A DNA stretch of 64,000 nucleotides. Source: Catonia carolina. Taxonomy: Eukaryota; Arthropoda; Insecta; Hemiptera; Achilidae. The translations under genes were made by a program, and so were the position numbers. The stretch's first letter is position 1. Every line of letters starts with the position of its first letter. Where the stretch lies: positions 51,427,227-51,491,226 of the forward strand of contig JAQMRL010000007.1 in NCBI GenBank assembly GCA_035578175.1, written 5' to 3'. Below are positions 1-10,844 of this stretch, piece by piece. The notes under the pieces are model-generated. The model made no database searches and was not told the DNA's origin. It saw nothing but the letters and a program-made list of their open reading frames with translations.

Positions 1-245
1 ATGATATGGCACGTCGATATAATGCTACACGCCATCCCAATCCATTTTCAGTGGGAGATAAAGTTCTGCTAAAAACTCACCCCGTTAGTTCAAAACGAAA
101 AAATATTTGTGCCAAAATGGCGTATCGATGGTCTGAACCTTTTTATATCATCGGCTTCTCTACTCCAGTTACAGCATTACTTCGTAAGACTGTAGGAGGA
201 GATATCACTAAAGAACATATTTCTAATATTAAAAAAGTTAAATAG
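1..245 (+). CDS. Ty3/Gypsy integrase C-terminus (partial, runs in from the left edge)
   Basis: About 79 residues end a retrotransposon pol polyprotein at a TAG at 243-245. The stretch FSVGDKVLLKTHPVS, followed by a K-M-x-Y-R-W-S-E-P-F-Y-I pattern and a final basic tail, matches the small beta-barrel domain at the C-terminus of Ty3/Gypsy integrases, which contacts DNA. The start lies outside the window. The frame is open for the whole visible part. Downstream come about 266 non-coding bases, a purine tract and a likely LTR, in the order expected for the 3' end of an LTR retrotransposon. Seen: motif and order. Known: family layout. Inferred: the clade within Gypsy, which I cannot resolve from this short piece. 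Confidence 0.8.
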   Translation, partial: DMARRYNATRHPNPFSVGDKVLLKTHPVSSKRKNICAKMAYRWSEPFYIIGFSTPVTALLRKTVGGDITKEHISNIKKVK

Positions 246-511
246 TATACTCATAAATTACATAATTTATTTTTAGGTGCTGTCTGTAGCGATCCTCGAG
301 TTTGGGATGATTGTAATAAAAAAAAAAAAAAATGCTGTTTGCATGTTGTTTGAATGTTTTATTGAATGGGGCCCCAAATGAATGTATATTACCATCTCAA
401 GCCGACAACTGCTACATACTCATCTTCTCTTTTTCATTTTAACACTCACCCCCTTTATTTTGCTTACACGTACTGTGTGCTTCTCTTTACTCTCCGGGGG
501 GAGGGGAAGAT
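246..511 (+). other. Gypsy 3' internal region with polypurine tract
   Basis: Non-coding stretch between the integrase stop and the LTR. It holds an A-run near 320-333. It ends in a purine-rich tract, GGGGGGAGGGGAAGA, at about 496-510, the expected primer site for plus-strand synthesis directly before a 3' LTR. No env-like reading frame is visible. Confidence 0.6.
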
Positions 512-1077
512 TGTAATAGGATTGTAATAGGAGATACACATACGAACACCTAACGCATAACGAACAGTACGCACAAAACAAAACAAAACATAACGAACAG
601 TATGCACGTAACGACATTCCAACGTAAACATAAACACTCTTACAGCATCAACATCAATGTACCACCAGATGATCTTATTTACACAACGTCAGATGTGAGT
701 ACAAAAAAAAAAAAAAGAAAAAGACAATTTTCTTAATTTAAATAAATTGGATTGTTGTCCTCACTCTCTTTTAAAACTTTTAAAGGGATAGGTGATATAC
801 AATTTTTATAAAAAACAGAAAACAAAATATTAATAATTTATTAATTTTTTTCAACTTTATTTTGATGAAAGTATTTTAGAAGATTTAATAATTACTCCAA
901 CTGAATTTAAAGAATTTTAATTTTTTTTAAGAATTTTAATTGTTTTAAGAATTTTTAATTGTTTTAAATATTTCAACATTGGATCTGATAAGATTTTTTT
1001 TCTTGAATAAAACAAAACACTAGTTGGATTTTCGATAAAAACTTTTGAATTTTATTTCACGAACCTGGGACGTAACA
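512..1077 (+). repeat. Probable 3' LTR of the Gypsy element
   Basis: The LTR starts TGTAATAGGA directly after the purine tract and ends GACGTAACA, giving the usual TG...CA ends and about 566 bp. An AT-rich interior with AATAAA-like signals (about 739 and 1003) fits a transcription terminator. The first bases are partly duplicated (TGTAATAGGA at 512 and 523), so the start could be 523. The 5' LTR lies outside the window, so the boundary is inferred from the purine tract and from the abrupt switch to a family S repeat at 1078. Confidence 0.6.
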
Positions 1078-1426
1078 CCTGTAGAGGTTTTACTAAGTAA
1101 ATCGAGGTGGTTTACCATTGCCTTCCTCACTGAGTGGAAAAGTATGCTTATCAGCATGCCGGGCCCTCTGAAAAGCACATATTTTCCACTCTGCAAATGA
1201 CACCTTCACTTCATTCACCACAGGGTCTGGCTGTACAATGAAATTCATTACTTTCAGAGGAGATAACTCTGATTAGTGTCTTTTACACCTCTACCTCTTC
1301 TGTTCTTAAATGATTCAGTCATTTAATTGGCTGACCATGTGATAAGAAACAGAACTATTTATTTTAGCCCTGCAACTAACAGATTGAGTGTAAATAATTT
1401 GACACTCCACCTGCCTGTTATGGGCA
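1078..1426 (-). mobile_element. Family S SINE-like copy S1, tail cut off by the LTR
   Basis: Read on the minus strand it starts TGCCCATAAC-like and runs to CCTCTACAGG. The conserved tail hairpin and the AAC repeats are missing because the Gypsy LTR abuts at 1077. This suggests the retrotransposon inserted into the tail of this copy. The rest matches the full-length copies at 36664 and 52338 closely. Confidence 0.8.
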
Positions 1427-2565
1427 AGAAATTCAGTATTGTAAATAAATACATCTCATTGAAAAACGATAAGCTTTTCTTGTAATAAGTGAAGACCATT
1501 TATACATAAAATATATCTGTATTCATTTATTAAAACCAGGCGATGAATAGATAAACGAGTTTTGAAAAAAAAAAGAGTTGAAGGAGATTAAATAATAATA
1601 CAGAAATGTGGACAATACAGTGTCTGTTAGTACAGTTATTGAATCTCATTAGTTCAGCCTGCTCGGGAACGATAGGTGTCGGATTACCGAAAACACCGGT
1701 TGGTTTTTAAAAAAATTAATTCTAAAATGCAAATAAAAGATAAGATTTATTCATTTCTTTATTACTATTGTATTTTTGAATGAACTTATTAAAAAAGTTA
1801 AACAGTTGAATTAACATTCCCACTTCCTGATACATAAAAATTCACTCACTACAAATAGAGAAAATGTCATTCTGATGGAAAAGTATTTGTAAAAATTAAC
1901 AAATCTTTTTGCGTTGTGCGCACTAGGAATCAAATCTACACAGTTTTAATTTCTTTATTGTTCAAAAGTCCTTCTTCTTACTCTTTATTGCTATTTCCTT
2001 TCTTTTCCCATTTTTGAGATTCATAGTCTGTTTCTTTTTTCTGTAAATCTAGACTTGTCAGATTTTTTCTAAAATTTCAGGGTTTCGATTAGATCATCTG
2101 AAGTATTCAATATTTTAAGTCCTTTCTAAATTCCTTGAATTATTTAGTTTTTATTGTTTTGTTTTCATAAATAATACTTTTTTTCCATATTGATCTGTTT
2201 TTATTCGTTCTAAAGATATGCCCGTAAAATTATCTTTCCTTTTTTAATTTTTATGGCCTCCATTGCATTTAAGTTTTTTTATAGGTACGGTTCTTCAGTT
2301 TTCTGTTAGTCTAGGGTGACCAAGTAATTCTTGAACAGATCCTGGACATTGCAAACCTACCGGGTGTCCGGAATACCCTCATGGCAGCGGTTAGTGCAGG
2401 TTTTCAAATTTCAGGGTTGAAAAATGGCTTTTGAGGCGTTCCGAACTGCTTGGAGAATATGCTGCAATGTATTTATACTCGTAGTTATCCTAACAAGTTG
2501 TAAAAGCTACTTAGCTGTATAGTGACTTTGGCAGTGTGCTTGGAGTGATTGAGCGAAATTTCTTT
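1427..2565. other. No gene seen, AT-rich
   Basis: AT-rich sequence without a reading frame of note. There is a pyrimidine-rich stretch at about 1960-2060 and a GGGTGACCA-type motif near 2315 that recalls some hAT ends, but no partner was found. Confidence 0.5.
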
Positions 2566-2734
2566 AAAAAATTAAGTGTGAAACACTTACATGACTTTCT
2601 CTTGCCAATGTAACTAATGAAAAATATAATTAATTTTAATCATGTGTGAATGACGCAAAATTAAAATCAACCTCTGTAGAACTAAAAATAAGAAAAATCA
2701 CTAATAACACTAAACTAGGCTCTGTAGAAAAAAT

Positions 2735-2911
2735 ATTACTTATGCCTGTAGGCCTACAAAGAAAATTCTGTACAGGCATAAGTAATATTCTTTACTTATG
2801 CTTGTGCAAGGTTTCTTTGTTTCAGTACCTTTTAAGGTACATCTAAAATAAAAATCGTCTGCATTAGCAGAAATTGCAAAACAGTTAGACGTAAAACAAA
2901 AAACCAAATAA
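2735..2911 (+). mobile_element. Short SINE-like insertion with 14-bp flanking repeat
   Basis: Flanked by TCTGTAGAAAAAAT at 2721-2734 and 2912-2925, a 14-bp target duplication inside the H copy. The 3' part (ATCGTCTGCATTAGCAG ... GACGTAAAACAAAAAA) matches the tail of the tRNA-derived SINE at 3676-3814 on the other strand. The 5' part instead contains a 19-bp perfect stem: AATATTACTTATGCCTGTA at 2732-2750 pairs with its complement at 2771-2789, and the loop includes TAGGCCTA. Confidence 0.7.
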
Positions 2912-3486
2912 TCTGTAGAAAAAATGCTTTAAATAAAATTTGTAGGTTTTTTAATTTCCTATAACTTTAATTAAACTCTTTTGTCGTAAGTTGTAGGGGA
3001 GACCGGGGCTAGTTGGCGCACTTTTTATATATATATTTTTTGTAGCTATTTATGAAGTATTTGAGATTTTGTTTTATGCTGATGACAAAGCTTAACATAT
3101 TAGCCTTAAAGTCTCAATTTTTTTAATTTAAATATTTTTTGAGGTGACTCATTAAAACCCATGCGCCAACTTACCCCAACCTCGGGGTTAGTTGGCGCAG
3201 TACCTGGGGTAAGTTGGCGCAAGTTATTATTCATTCATTAAACAGTTATATAGGTGTGTGGCGTTGCTAATAATATAAAACAACTTCTGAAACGAATTAT
3301 TTTAATGAACGTTATTGATAAACTAATATAAAACTGGAATACCAGAACAGGTAATGAAAACAAAATTAACTTTTCCAGTAATCTACTGTTTTAAAAATCA
3401 TATTTTAATGCTTATCAGACGTCTAAATAGGTTTACTCATTTTAACCAAACGAACTACAAAACTACTTAAAAAAAAACAGATTCCT

Positions 3487-4084
3487 TCATATTATTTGGG
3501 TTAATTTTGGATAAAGTAATAAACATAAGGAAACTTTAAGCCGTTGTAGGAACCGAAAATCATATGACATAGGACTATTCAATTTCGTTACATGAATCTC
3601 AATTACCACACCTAAAGAAAAGTTTTGGCTCTTCTGCACAGCTTCATGGACCCACAACCACATACAACATGAAGTTTTTTTTTGTTTAACGTCCGACTGT
3701 TCTGCAATTACTGCTAATGCAGACGATGAAGGATGAAATGATATTTTGTAACGTATGAAAATATGCCGTGCCTGAATGGCATTCGAACCCAAGACCGGAT
3801 GATGAGAAGCGAGCACAACATGAAGTGCACCTTATCTAAGGCTCTTCTGGTTTTGCTTTTTTTGTAAGATGAAAGACAATACAAACATAGTGTGCCGTCC
3901 TCGTCTTACTGGATACGGTGTTCTTTTCCTTTCCTCCCTGTAGTTTTAACACGTTTCTTATCTTTGGCAAGAGACTTCCTAGACATTTTATTCCTTGTTG
4001 CATTTTTTCACCTTCTAAAGAACTTTCACCTATCCTGTGGCAAGTTGGCGCATGCGCCAACTTGCCCCGGGTCTTTTGCGCCAA
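3487..4084 (-). pseudogene. Remnant of pogo-like transposase C-terminal zinc finger
   Basis: On the minus strand one reads HYVCIVF...KKAKPEEP, a stop where a Trp is expected, then IRCTSCC. After a SINE insertion the same frame-type signal continues as TSCCMWLWVHEA. Removing the SINE and one copy of its duplicated target leaves the order C-x-V...P-E-E-P-x-I-R-C-T-S-C...W-V-H-E, the PHD-like C-terminal finger carried by many pogo/Tigger/Jerky-type transposases. The catalytic DDE core is not recognisable in the rest of the element, so this is only the tail of a dead gene. The call depends on a short motif and on the surrounding TA-flanked inverted repeats. Confidence 0.5.
3676..3814 (-). mobile_element. 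5'-truncated tRNA-derived SINE with 12-bp target duplication
   Basis: Flanked by ACAACATGAAGT at 3664-3675 and 3815-3826. On the minus strand it contains a B-box-like GGGTTCGAATGCC, then a short body and a tail GACGTTAAACAAAAAAAAA. The A-box side is missing, as in 5'-truncated copies. The tail matches the insertion at 2735-2911 and a fragment just before 14905. Confidence 0.75.
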
Positions 4085-4640
4085 CTAGCCCCGATTCATC
4101 TTTTTGGGAAAACGATGGCGTAGTTAAAAAAACTAAGCAATCAATTTACTTAAACTTGGCACAGTAAAAACCACAAAGAACTGGTGAATTTAATGATATA
4201 AATATTAATGGGTTATTTAACCGTACTTTTGTATGAAAAATTAATTACAGAGAAACTGAAATTTTACTTGCCTGTGGTAAAAAACAAAAAATTAATGTGG
4301 AAAGTAGTTGCGCTTTCATAAACGGCTCAAAACACAATGAAATACTCACAGTGACTGCCGAAAACAGTGATCCTAGTTCAGGATTGACAACATCTAAACA
4401 ACAGATTTATCGCGAGTGCGCGTACTAGCCCCGGTCTCCCTGTACTAAGGCCGCAATATTGTATAGATTTTCGTAAGCAAAATATAAAATCACTAATTGA
4501 CAACAAATTAAGCGTTGAAGAAATAAATGCTAGGTATAAAAGTCGTAGGGTTTTTAATTTCCTACAACTTTGATTATTACACTTTTTCCCTGAAATGCAT
4601 AGTATTAAGGCCGCATTAATAAAAAGAAAACTATTATTTC

Positions 4641-5715
4641 TTTGTTTCATCTCAATCTGCAGCCTTCTTGTGTTTTTCTTTCACCGTGTATCATTCTTAA
4701 AATTTTTCTTTTTTGAGTAAGTTTCTGTTCCCGGTAGATTTGTGATTTCCATGCCGTATAAGATAACCGTTAGGCTATACAACTATGTTATAGTGCTGTA
4801 ATTTTGTGATCATAAAAAATCGATTTATTAATAGATTTTAGTAAAAATTTGTATAGCCAGAAGAAATTTAAAAAAAATTCTGACGTGAGTTTTCAATTTA
4901 ATGTAAGCCGGGTGAAGCGCATGTGCGTTTTTGGTTAATTGATTAAGTATTTGTTCCCATATAAATTTACATCTGCCAGTTTGTTTATACGTCAGTTTCT
5001 TTAGCCTGTAGGCCTATCATGTCAAGGTATCTGCTCTAACAACATGTGGGATCTGTAAATAATTCCTGACGATGGAGAAGAAAATGTACTATAACTTGCT
5101 TTAAGTAAGTCTAATTAACAAAGGTAACTTTACAAACAAGTGACTTAATTTAAGTTATGCAAATGAAGTCGAGTAAGTTGTGGCACGTTATTTATTGCGT
5201 CTTATTCAAACGATTTTATTTTAAGCTTGCTTCATTTAGATTCATTCGCGTTCTTTAAATGTATTTAGGTTATAAATTTAAATTATTCTTAATCCATTTT
5301 ATGGCGATGTTATAGATGTTTTTAATTGTGGTTTTTTCAAATGAATCTATTGAGGCAGGTCATTTATCTAAACATACTTGCGCTCTACCTTAAGAGAGTC
5401 GAGATGTATGTGTGTGTATATATGTGTTAGAAAGAGAAAGAGAAAGTTTTGCAATAGAGTAAACTTTTCTATAACTTTAATATTAGGCCTAACAATTTTA
5501 TTTCTCAAGAATTGTACACAATTTTTATTTAAATTTAATTAATTGACTTACTATATAATCTTTGTAAGACAAAACTTTGTTGTTATTTCTTCTACTTAAA
5601 TGATTCGATTTCAGTAACCCTCTTTAATTATTAATTTCTCAAATCTTAATATTTTGTATTTTATTATTTTTCCTTTTCTTACCCCGTTTGAATATTTAGG
5701 GAAGGAGACTATTGT
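4641..5715. other. No gene seen
   Basis: AT-rich sequence without recognisable coding potential. It holds two TAGGCCTA palindromes (5009 and 5484) and a GAAAGA-type purine run at about 5431-5447. Confidence 0.5.
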
Positions 5716-5980
5716 TTACGTAAAAACACCCTCACCAAGAATTTCAGCAAACATGGCGCCTACCTTATCTTGTAGAGAATAAAAAATTGAGTAAATGAGG
5801 CGATTTTAAAAAAATCGTAGGACCAGTTTTTGAGAAAATTGCAAAAAAGTGAAAAATTATACGAATAAACTACTACTTCCGGTTGACCGATGTTGATGAA
5901 AATGTTCGTGTCGGGTCCGGTAAGGGTATGTAACTTAAGTTTCAAGTTCGTACAATGTTCCGTTCTTGAGATATTTTGCG

Positions 5981-6022
<42 letters not shown>

Positions 6023-6187
6023 CACGCGCACGCGCACACACACACACACAAAGACCAATCGCTAAAAACAGGTTTTTTTGGGTTCAGGGGGTCTGAAAAT
6101 GTGTAGAACCGGTGAAAACTCGATTTCTTAAAATCGACATGAAAACAATACTTTCCTTCCTATATATTCATATAGGCAAGAGAAAGT
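5716..6187 (-). mobile_element. Family H copy, 5' half only
   Basis: The minus strand begins ACTTTCTCTTGCCTATATG at 6187 and runs through the microsatellite (about 5980-6052, CA/CG-rich) to the TTTACGTAA-type end of the 5' region. It stops before the duplicated core. Apart from that truncation it is close to the young copies. Confidence 0.85.
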
Positions 6188-6688
6188 AAAAAATACTTAA
6201 GTAATAATGTAAACATATAACTTTATAGAAAAATCGATTATAATTTAAATTATGTATTTGTAATAACCTACACCTACTAATTCATCGGTAGTGAAACGGG
6301 ACTGAATTCGGTATTTGGTTTCTATTTGATATAAAACTATTTGGAACGGCTGGCAATTAATATTTATTATTCTAAGTGTGTGGTCTTTATTAATATAACA
6401 TAACATAACAGTATTACATAACTATTTTATTACATAAATTTATTGCAGACCATAGGCCTTTTAATTCTTGTTCACAATATTAATTTACGGGTCTCAGTAG
6501 TTGAGGTACACTCCTTCATTTTTACGAGGTTCATGATAGGGATACATAAAATAAATAGTCAACAATCTGCATTACTTTTCTCGCAGACTTTCAAACAGTG
6601 CAAGCGGGGTCGTCATAAAAAAATCAAGAGGTGTACATGACTTAAAGGGAGTCAGGGGTTCAGAAGAAAATAACTACTTTCTATTATT
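6188..6688. other. No gene seen
   Basis: AT-rich spacer between two H pieces in opposite orientation; nothing recognised. Confidence 0.45.
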
Positions 6689-7060
6689 ACTTTCTCTTCT
6701 ATATGAAGGTAAGAAAAGTTATCTTTTTATGTCGATTTTTCGAAATCGAGTTTTCACGGGAAATACAATTTTACAGGTCCCTGAACCCAAAAAAAACATA
6801 TTTTTACTGATTGGTCTGTGTATAAAATATATTTGTGAACCAAATATAGTATCCTATCTCAAAAACTGAAAATTGTATGCAGTTGAAACTTCGAAGTTAA
6901 AATAGGTACCATAATGGGATTCGACAGGAAATTTGTATCAAAATCTGTAGCAAATCTAATCATGTAGCAGTTTATTCGTGCGAATATTGATTTTTTTTAA
7001 ATTTTCTCAATAACGGCTTCTACGATTTTAATTAAAATTGACTGATTTATTGCACTTTCT
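6689..7060 (+). mobile_element. Diverged family H 5' fragment
   Basis: ACTTTCTCTTCTATATGAAGG, the TCGATTT-TTCG-AAATCGA stem, the CCTGAACCCAAAAAAA block and the GTTGAAACTT block appear in H order. The microsatellite is very short here and the 3' half is absent. Confidence 0.75.
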
Positions 7061-7411
7061 TACAGTGGCGTCTCGTGCCTTAAAAAATAGATGAAGAGTG
7101 TTAAAAAACCAAGAACAACTGGTATAAGTTACTAATAAGTATCCCCGAGACTCCCAAGAGTAAAAAAAATGTAAAATATACATATACACATACAAAACAA
7201 CTAACGTACGTACATATCCTACATAGAACGTGTAGGTGCTGTAGGCTGGTCGACTCGCCGCAATCTTTGCACTATTCGTGGTCGGGTGGGGAGAGTTATG
7301 CGTGCATATTTGCCGCAGACGTCTCCGTTATCATGGCAACCCGCTGTGCGCTGGAAGAGAAGCGACGGCCTCCCGTCAAACTCTTCACTTGAACATTTAT
7401 TACGTATTTAT
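7061..7411. other. No gene seen; locally GC-rich stretch
   Basis: Contains CAGTGGCGTCTCGTGCC at about 7066 (reminiscent of some hAT ends) and a less AT-rich 130 bp (about 7225-7380). No pairing terminus or reading frame was found. Confidence 0.4.
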
Positions 7412-9086
7412 GGTTAGACTGTACGATGGTTTTGACTGAAAATTTTGATTTTCGGGTTTTTATATTTTTCAGTACCTCAGACCTAGACCTACCAGAAAGA
7501 CATTAAATTACGTAAAAAATTATTTTAATGAAAAAATTAAGTATTTAGCACGTTTACCGAGCAAAATTATCATAATACCAAGAACGAATATTTTTTGTAA
7601 TTTTAAACTTCTCGTTTTAGTGTAAAGGGAATTTCAGTTTTTTAAAATATCTGCATACTGTTTTTAATATTTTGAAAACTGTTGGTTCAGCTTTCTAACC
7701 AACTGTTGATGGGAAATTTGCATGTTTTTGTACATTCTGTTTTTGATTTGTGCCTTTTTGTTTTTTGTCTGTTCCCGGAAATTTGGATTTTTAACATATA
7801 GGTACATGTTTCTCGAAAACCATTAAACCTACATATAGTAATTTTTACCAGTTATTTTTCTTGTACATGCACATACACGGGTATTTTTATTACTTCCTCA
7901 GATGCTCCTAAAATTAGTAATATGCAAAAACACGTAGAAAGAAATTTGTAAAAATTCTATGTTATTCGTTATTTAATTTTTACTTTCTCTTGCCTATATG
8001 AATATATAGGAAGGAAAGTATTGTTTTCATGTCGATTTTTCGAAATCGAGTTTTCACCGGATCTATACGTTTTCAGACCTCCTGAACCCAAAAAACATGT
8101 TTTTAGCGATTGGTCTGTGTGTGTGTGTGTCTGTGTGTGAACAGAATATCTCAAGAACGGAACATCGTACGAACTTGAAACTTGAAACTTAAGTTACATA
8201 CCACTACCGGACGCGACACGAACATTTTCATCAAAATCGGTCAACCGGAAGTAGTAGTTTATTCGTATAATTTTTCAGTTTTTTGCGATTTTCTCAAAAA
8301 CTGGTCCTACGATTTTTTTTAAAATCGCCTATTTTACTCAATTTTTTTATTCTCTACAAGATAGGGTAGGCGCCATGTTTGCTGAAATTCTCGGTGAGGC
8401 TGTTTTCACGTAAAAACGTTGTTTTTTTAAGATTACGGCTTTAATATAAATTTTAGCGCAAAAACTTATATAATAAAAGTTGTAGAGAATTTAAAAACCT
8501 ACAACTTCTGTTTCAAACATTTTTTTGTATAACGCTTAGTTTAACGGTAATTTGCAATTTTCTGTTTTTTTTCTCACGAAAACGTGAGAAAAATCGATTT
8601 TTTTAACATTTCGGTCTTAGTATGCATTTTACGACAAAAGTGTATATAATAAAAGTTATAGAAAATTAAAAGATCTACAACTTTTGTTTAGAGCATTTTT
8701 CTCTACAGAGCCTAGTTTAGCGTGAAAGCGTGATTTTCCGTATTTTTAAGCCAAACTGAGTTCGATTGTCATTTTGCGTCATTCACTCATGATTAAAATA
8801 AGGTTATGTTTTTGAGGTTAGTTTTTGTTCATTTCTAATGTTTTAATACTAATGTTAGGTTTAATGTTAATTATTTGCATTGGCAAGAGAAAGTTGTGTG
8901 AGTGTTTCACACCAGATTTTTAATTTTATGGTCCTACAGATTAAATTGAAAAAATGCCAGTTGCTAGAAAAACCCAACATCGATAAGTGTGTAAAGTTTC
9001 ATTTTCTTATCTTTAACCAATTCTATGAAAACTGTACCTAAAAATTGAAAATTTAACATTGGCGGGCTACAAAGTACAGTCTCATC
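7412..9086. mobile_element. piggyBac-like MITE (copy A) interrupted by a family H copy
   Basis: Outside the nested H copy, this element is nearly co-linear with 42303-43987. The right end reads GTACAGTCTCATC followed by TTAA at 9087-9090. The left end is damaged (GGTTAGACTGTAC). In the better copy both ends abut TTAA, the piggyBac target. No transposase frame remains. Confidence 0.7.
7982..8921 (+). mobile_element. Full-length young family H copy inside the piggyBac-like MITE
   Basis: Starts ACTTTCTCTTGCC at 7982, has a TG microsatellite at about 8116-8139, and has two cores separated by a CTCACGAAAACGTGAG hairpin. It ends GGCAAGAGAAAGT, the hairpin GTGTGAGTGTTTCACAC, then CCAGATTTTT at 8921. 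The other MITE copy lacks an insert at this site (about 43820-43827), so this one is an occupied site. It shares diagnostic bases (GACGCGACACGAAC, CCTATTTTACTC) with 31927 and 42684. Confidence 0.9.
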
Positions 9087-9294
9087 TTAAGGCCAACTTA
9101 ATCTATCTTAGTATTATACAAGGGCTATTTAAAACATTAGTAAGCTACAATTTTATGTACGTTTTTACACGACAGTTCGTCATTCATTGGAAAAAATAAT
9201 TATAACAGAAGTGATAATTATTTTGTGAAAGAAATAAATCTTGATACTATCCAGAAAATAGAAGAAGAGGCTCTTCACCTACTTCACCTGAATA

Positions 9295-9690
9295 GCTGCC
9301 GCTGCCTTCTTTTGGTGTAGGCTACAAGATAGGAACCAACGGCACGTAGGCCTATGCCGCTCATTGGATGAATTCTGGGGGGAGGGGCTGTGCTCTTGTG
9401 GTAAAAAATATATATATTTTTAAATAGCTGCCTTAATATGCATTTAACCCAACATTGTAGCCCTGTAGGTCTATAATTAAAGTTATGTAAAATTAAAAAA
9501 TCCTATAAGTTTAATTAAGGTTTTTTTTCTACAGAGCTTAATTTTGTTTCAATTAGTGATTTTCAATGTTTTGCTCATTTAAATCCAACAGAAGTTAGTT
9601 GTCATTTAGCGTCAAATTAGGTTATGTTTTTAATTAGGTATTTATAATGGCAAGAGAAAGTATGTGAGTGTTTCACAATATTTTTTTTAA
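9295..9690 (+). mobile_element. Diverged family H 3' half
   Basis: Runs from a CTACAAGATAGG-like block through GGGGCTGTGCTCTTGTGGTAA, a single core, and GGCAAGAGAAAGTATGTGAGTGTTTCACA. Only one core unit is visible. A TAGGCCTA lies at 9347. Confidence 0.7.
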
Positions 9691-10050
9691 TTGGAAGAAA
9701 GCCTTTAGTATGATCCTTATCTTAGTATTATATTGTTGGAGGAAAGCCAGACTTAAATTATTTTTATAGAGAATTTTGTGTTTACTTTCAGTTGTGTAAA
9801 AATGCACTAAAGGAATAAATAAAATTTTTGACTTATGGGCTTTCCGACATGATTATTTCAGTTGACATTTTGGTTTTTGTTTTATTTTATTTCTCTACAG
9901 AATATAATTTACAACCTGTCAAGTACAATAAGAAAAATACCTGATAAGTGGGAACAACTAGACCCAATGGTGCATCTTTATAGAAGAGAATCATAATTTT
10001 AACACGATAGGAAATTGAAAAGTTTGATTAAATTTTTGGAAATATGTGTC
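9691..10050. other. No gene seen
   Basis: AT-rich spacer; nothing recognised. Confidence 0.45.
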
Positions 10051-10442
10051 GTTGTTTAAGTCAACAGCCGGAAGGCTGGTTTGAACTTCTAGAGGTTTAC
10101 TAAGTAAAAACGAGGAGTGAGGTGGTTTACTATTGCCTTCCTCACTGAGTTGAAAGAGTATGCTTATCAGCATGCCAGGCCCTCTGAAAAGCACTTACTT
10201 TCTATCCTGCAAATGACACCTTCACTTCATTCACCACAGGGTCTGGCTGTATAGTGAAATTCATTACTCTCAGAGGAGATAACTCTGAGTAGTGTCTTTT
10301 GCACCTCTACCTCTTCTGTTCTTAAATAGTTCAGTCATACAATTGGCTGACTCTGTGATAAGAAACAGAACTATTTTTTGAAGCCCTGGAACAAGCAGAT
10401 CGAGTGCAAATAATTTAACACTCCACCTGCCCGTTATGGGCA
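10051..10442 (-). mobile_element. Family S SINE-like copy S2
   Basis: Complete on the minus strand: 5' TGCCCATAACGGGCAGG-like, 3' tail with CCAGCCTTCCGGCTG and TTAAACAAC. The tail stem AGCC/GGCT is kept although the loop differs (TTCC). Confidence 0.85.
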
Positions 10443-10844
10443 TATTGAAAATATATATAAATCAAGAAATAAATGAAATAAAAATCATCTGCATTTTTCA
10501 GTAAGGTCGGTTGGATGGACTTTTTTTAAAAGTCCGTCGCGTCGCTGAGTTGTGCTGTTTTCTATAAGTTGATAGTTTCGTGATTGAGGAGTTCCAATTT
10601 AATTTTGTAATTGTTGTTTTATTTTGTTGTTTCTTTTTGTACTGTGTAAATGTTCATCTCCCGATATAATATACTATTTGTTATGTACCAAGCAGAATCG
10701 ATTATTGTTCGTAAAGATTTAGATTGGAATCTATGTGGAAATTCGATGTTGGTGCTGGCTGTTCCCCATAATTGAATCCCATACGTCCACATAGGTCTAA
10801 AAATAATTATGCCGTCTTCATCTCATAACATTGTTTAGGCGTAG
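10443..10844. other. No gene seen
   Basis: Spacer without recognisable features. Near 10500-10540 there is a short inverted repeat, GGACTTTTTTTAAAAGTCC. Confidence 0.4.

Larger units (their letters stand above)
2996..4442. mobile_element. pogo-like DNA transposon remnant with TA target
   Basis: Terminal inverted repeats share GGGAGACCGGGGCTAGT at both ends, and the element is flanked by TA at 2994-2995 and 4443-4444. The H sequence on either side rejoins perfectly at that TA, so both borders are well defined (about 1.45 kb). Inside, the motif GGGG(C/T)(T/A)AGTTGGCGCA recurs in both orientations near 3005, 3165-3220, 4045-4095 and the right end, giving several potential cruciforms. Minus-strand remnants of a zinc-finger transposase end lie within it. 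TA target plus this zinc-finger type suggests pogo/Tigger; this is an inference. Confidence 0.65.
2566..4640 (-). mobile_element. Old family H copy, split by a small insertion and a pogo-like element
   Basis: The 3' part of an H unit is at 2566-2995: GTGTGAAACACTT hairpin, ACTTTCTCTTGCC, then the first core. It resumes at 4445 with CTAAGGCCGCAAT and ends near 4640. The two parts join cleanly at a TA (GTCGTAAGTTG-TA / CTAAGG), so the pogo-like element sits at a TA inside the core. The 5' half, including the microsatellite, is missing. Divergence from the young copies is high. Confidence 0.75.

Noticed and set aside
2314..2440. hAT terminus suggested by GGGTGACCA
   Set aside because: No second end or 8-bp duplication found.
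5980..6052. CRISPR-like array from regular short repeats
   Set aside because: Pure dinucleotide repeats without spacers; eukaryotic context.
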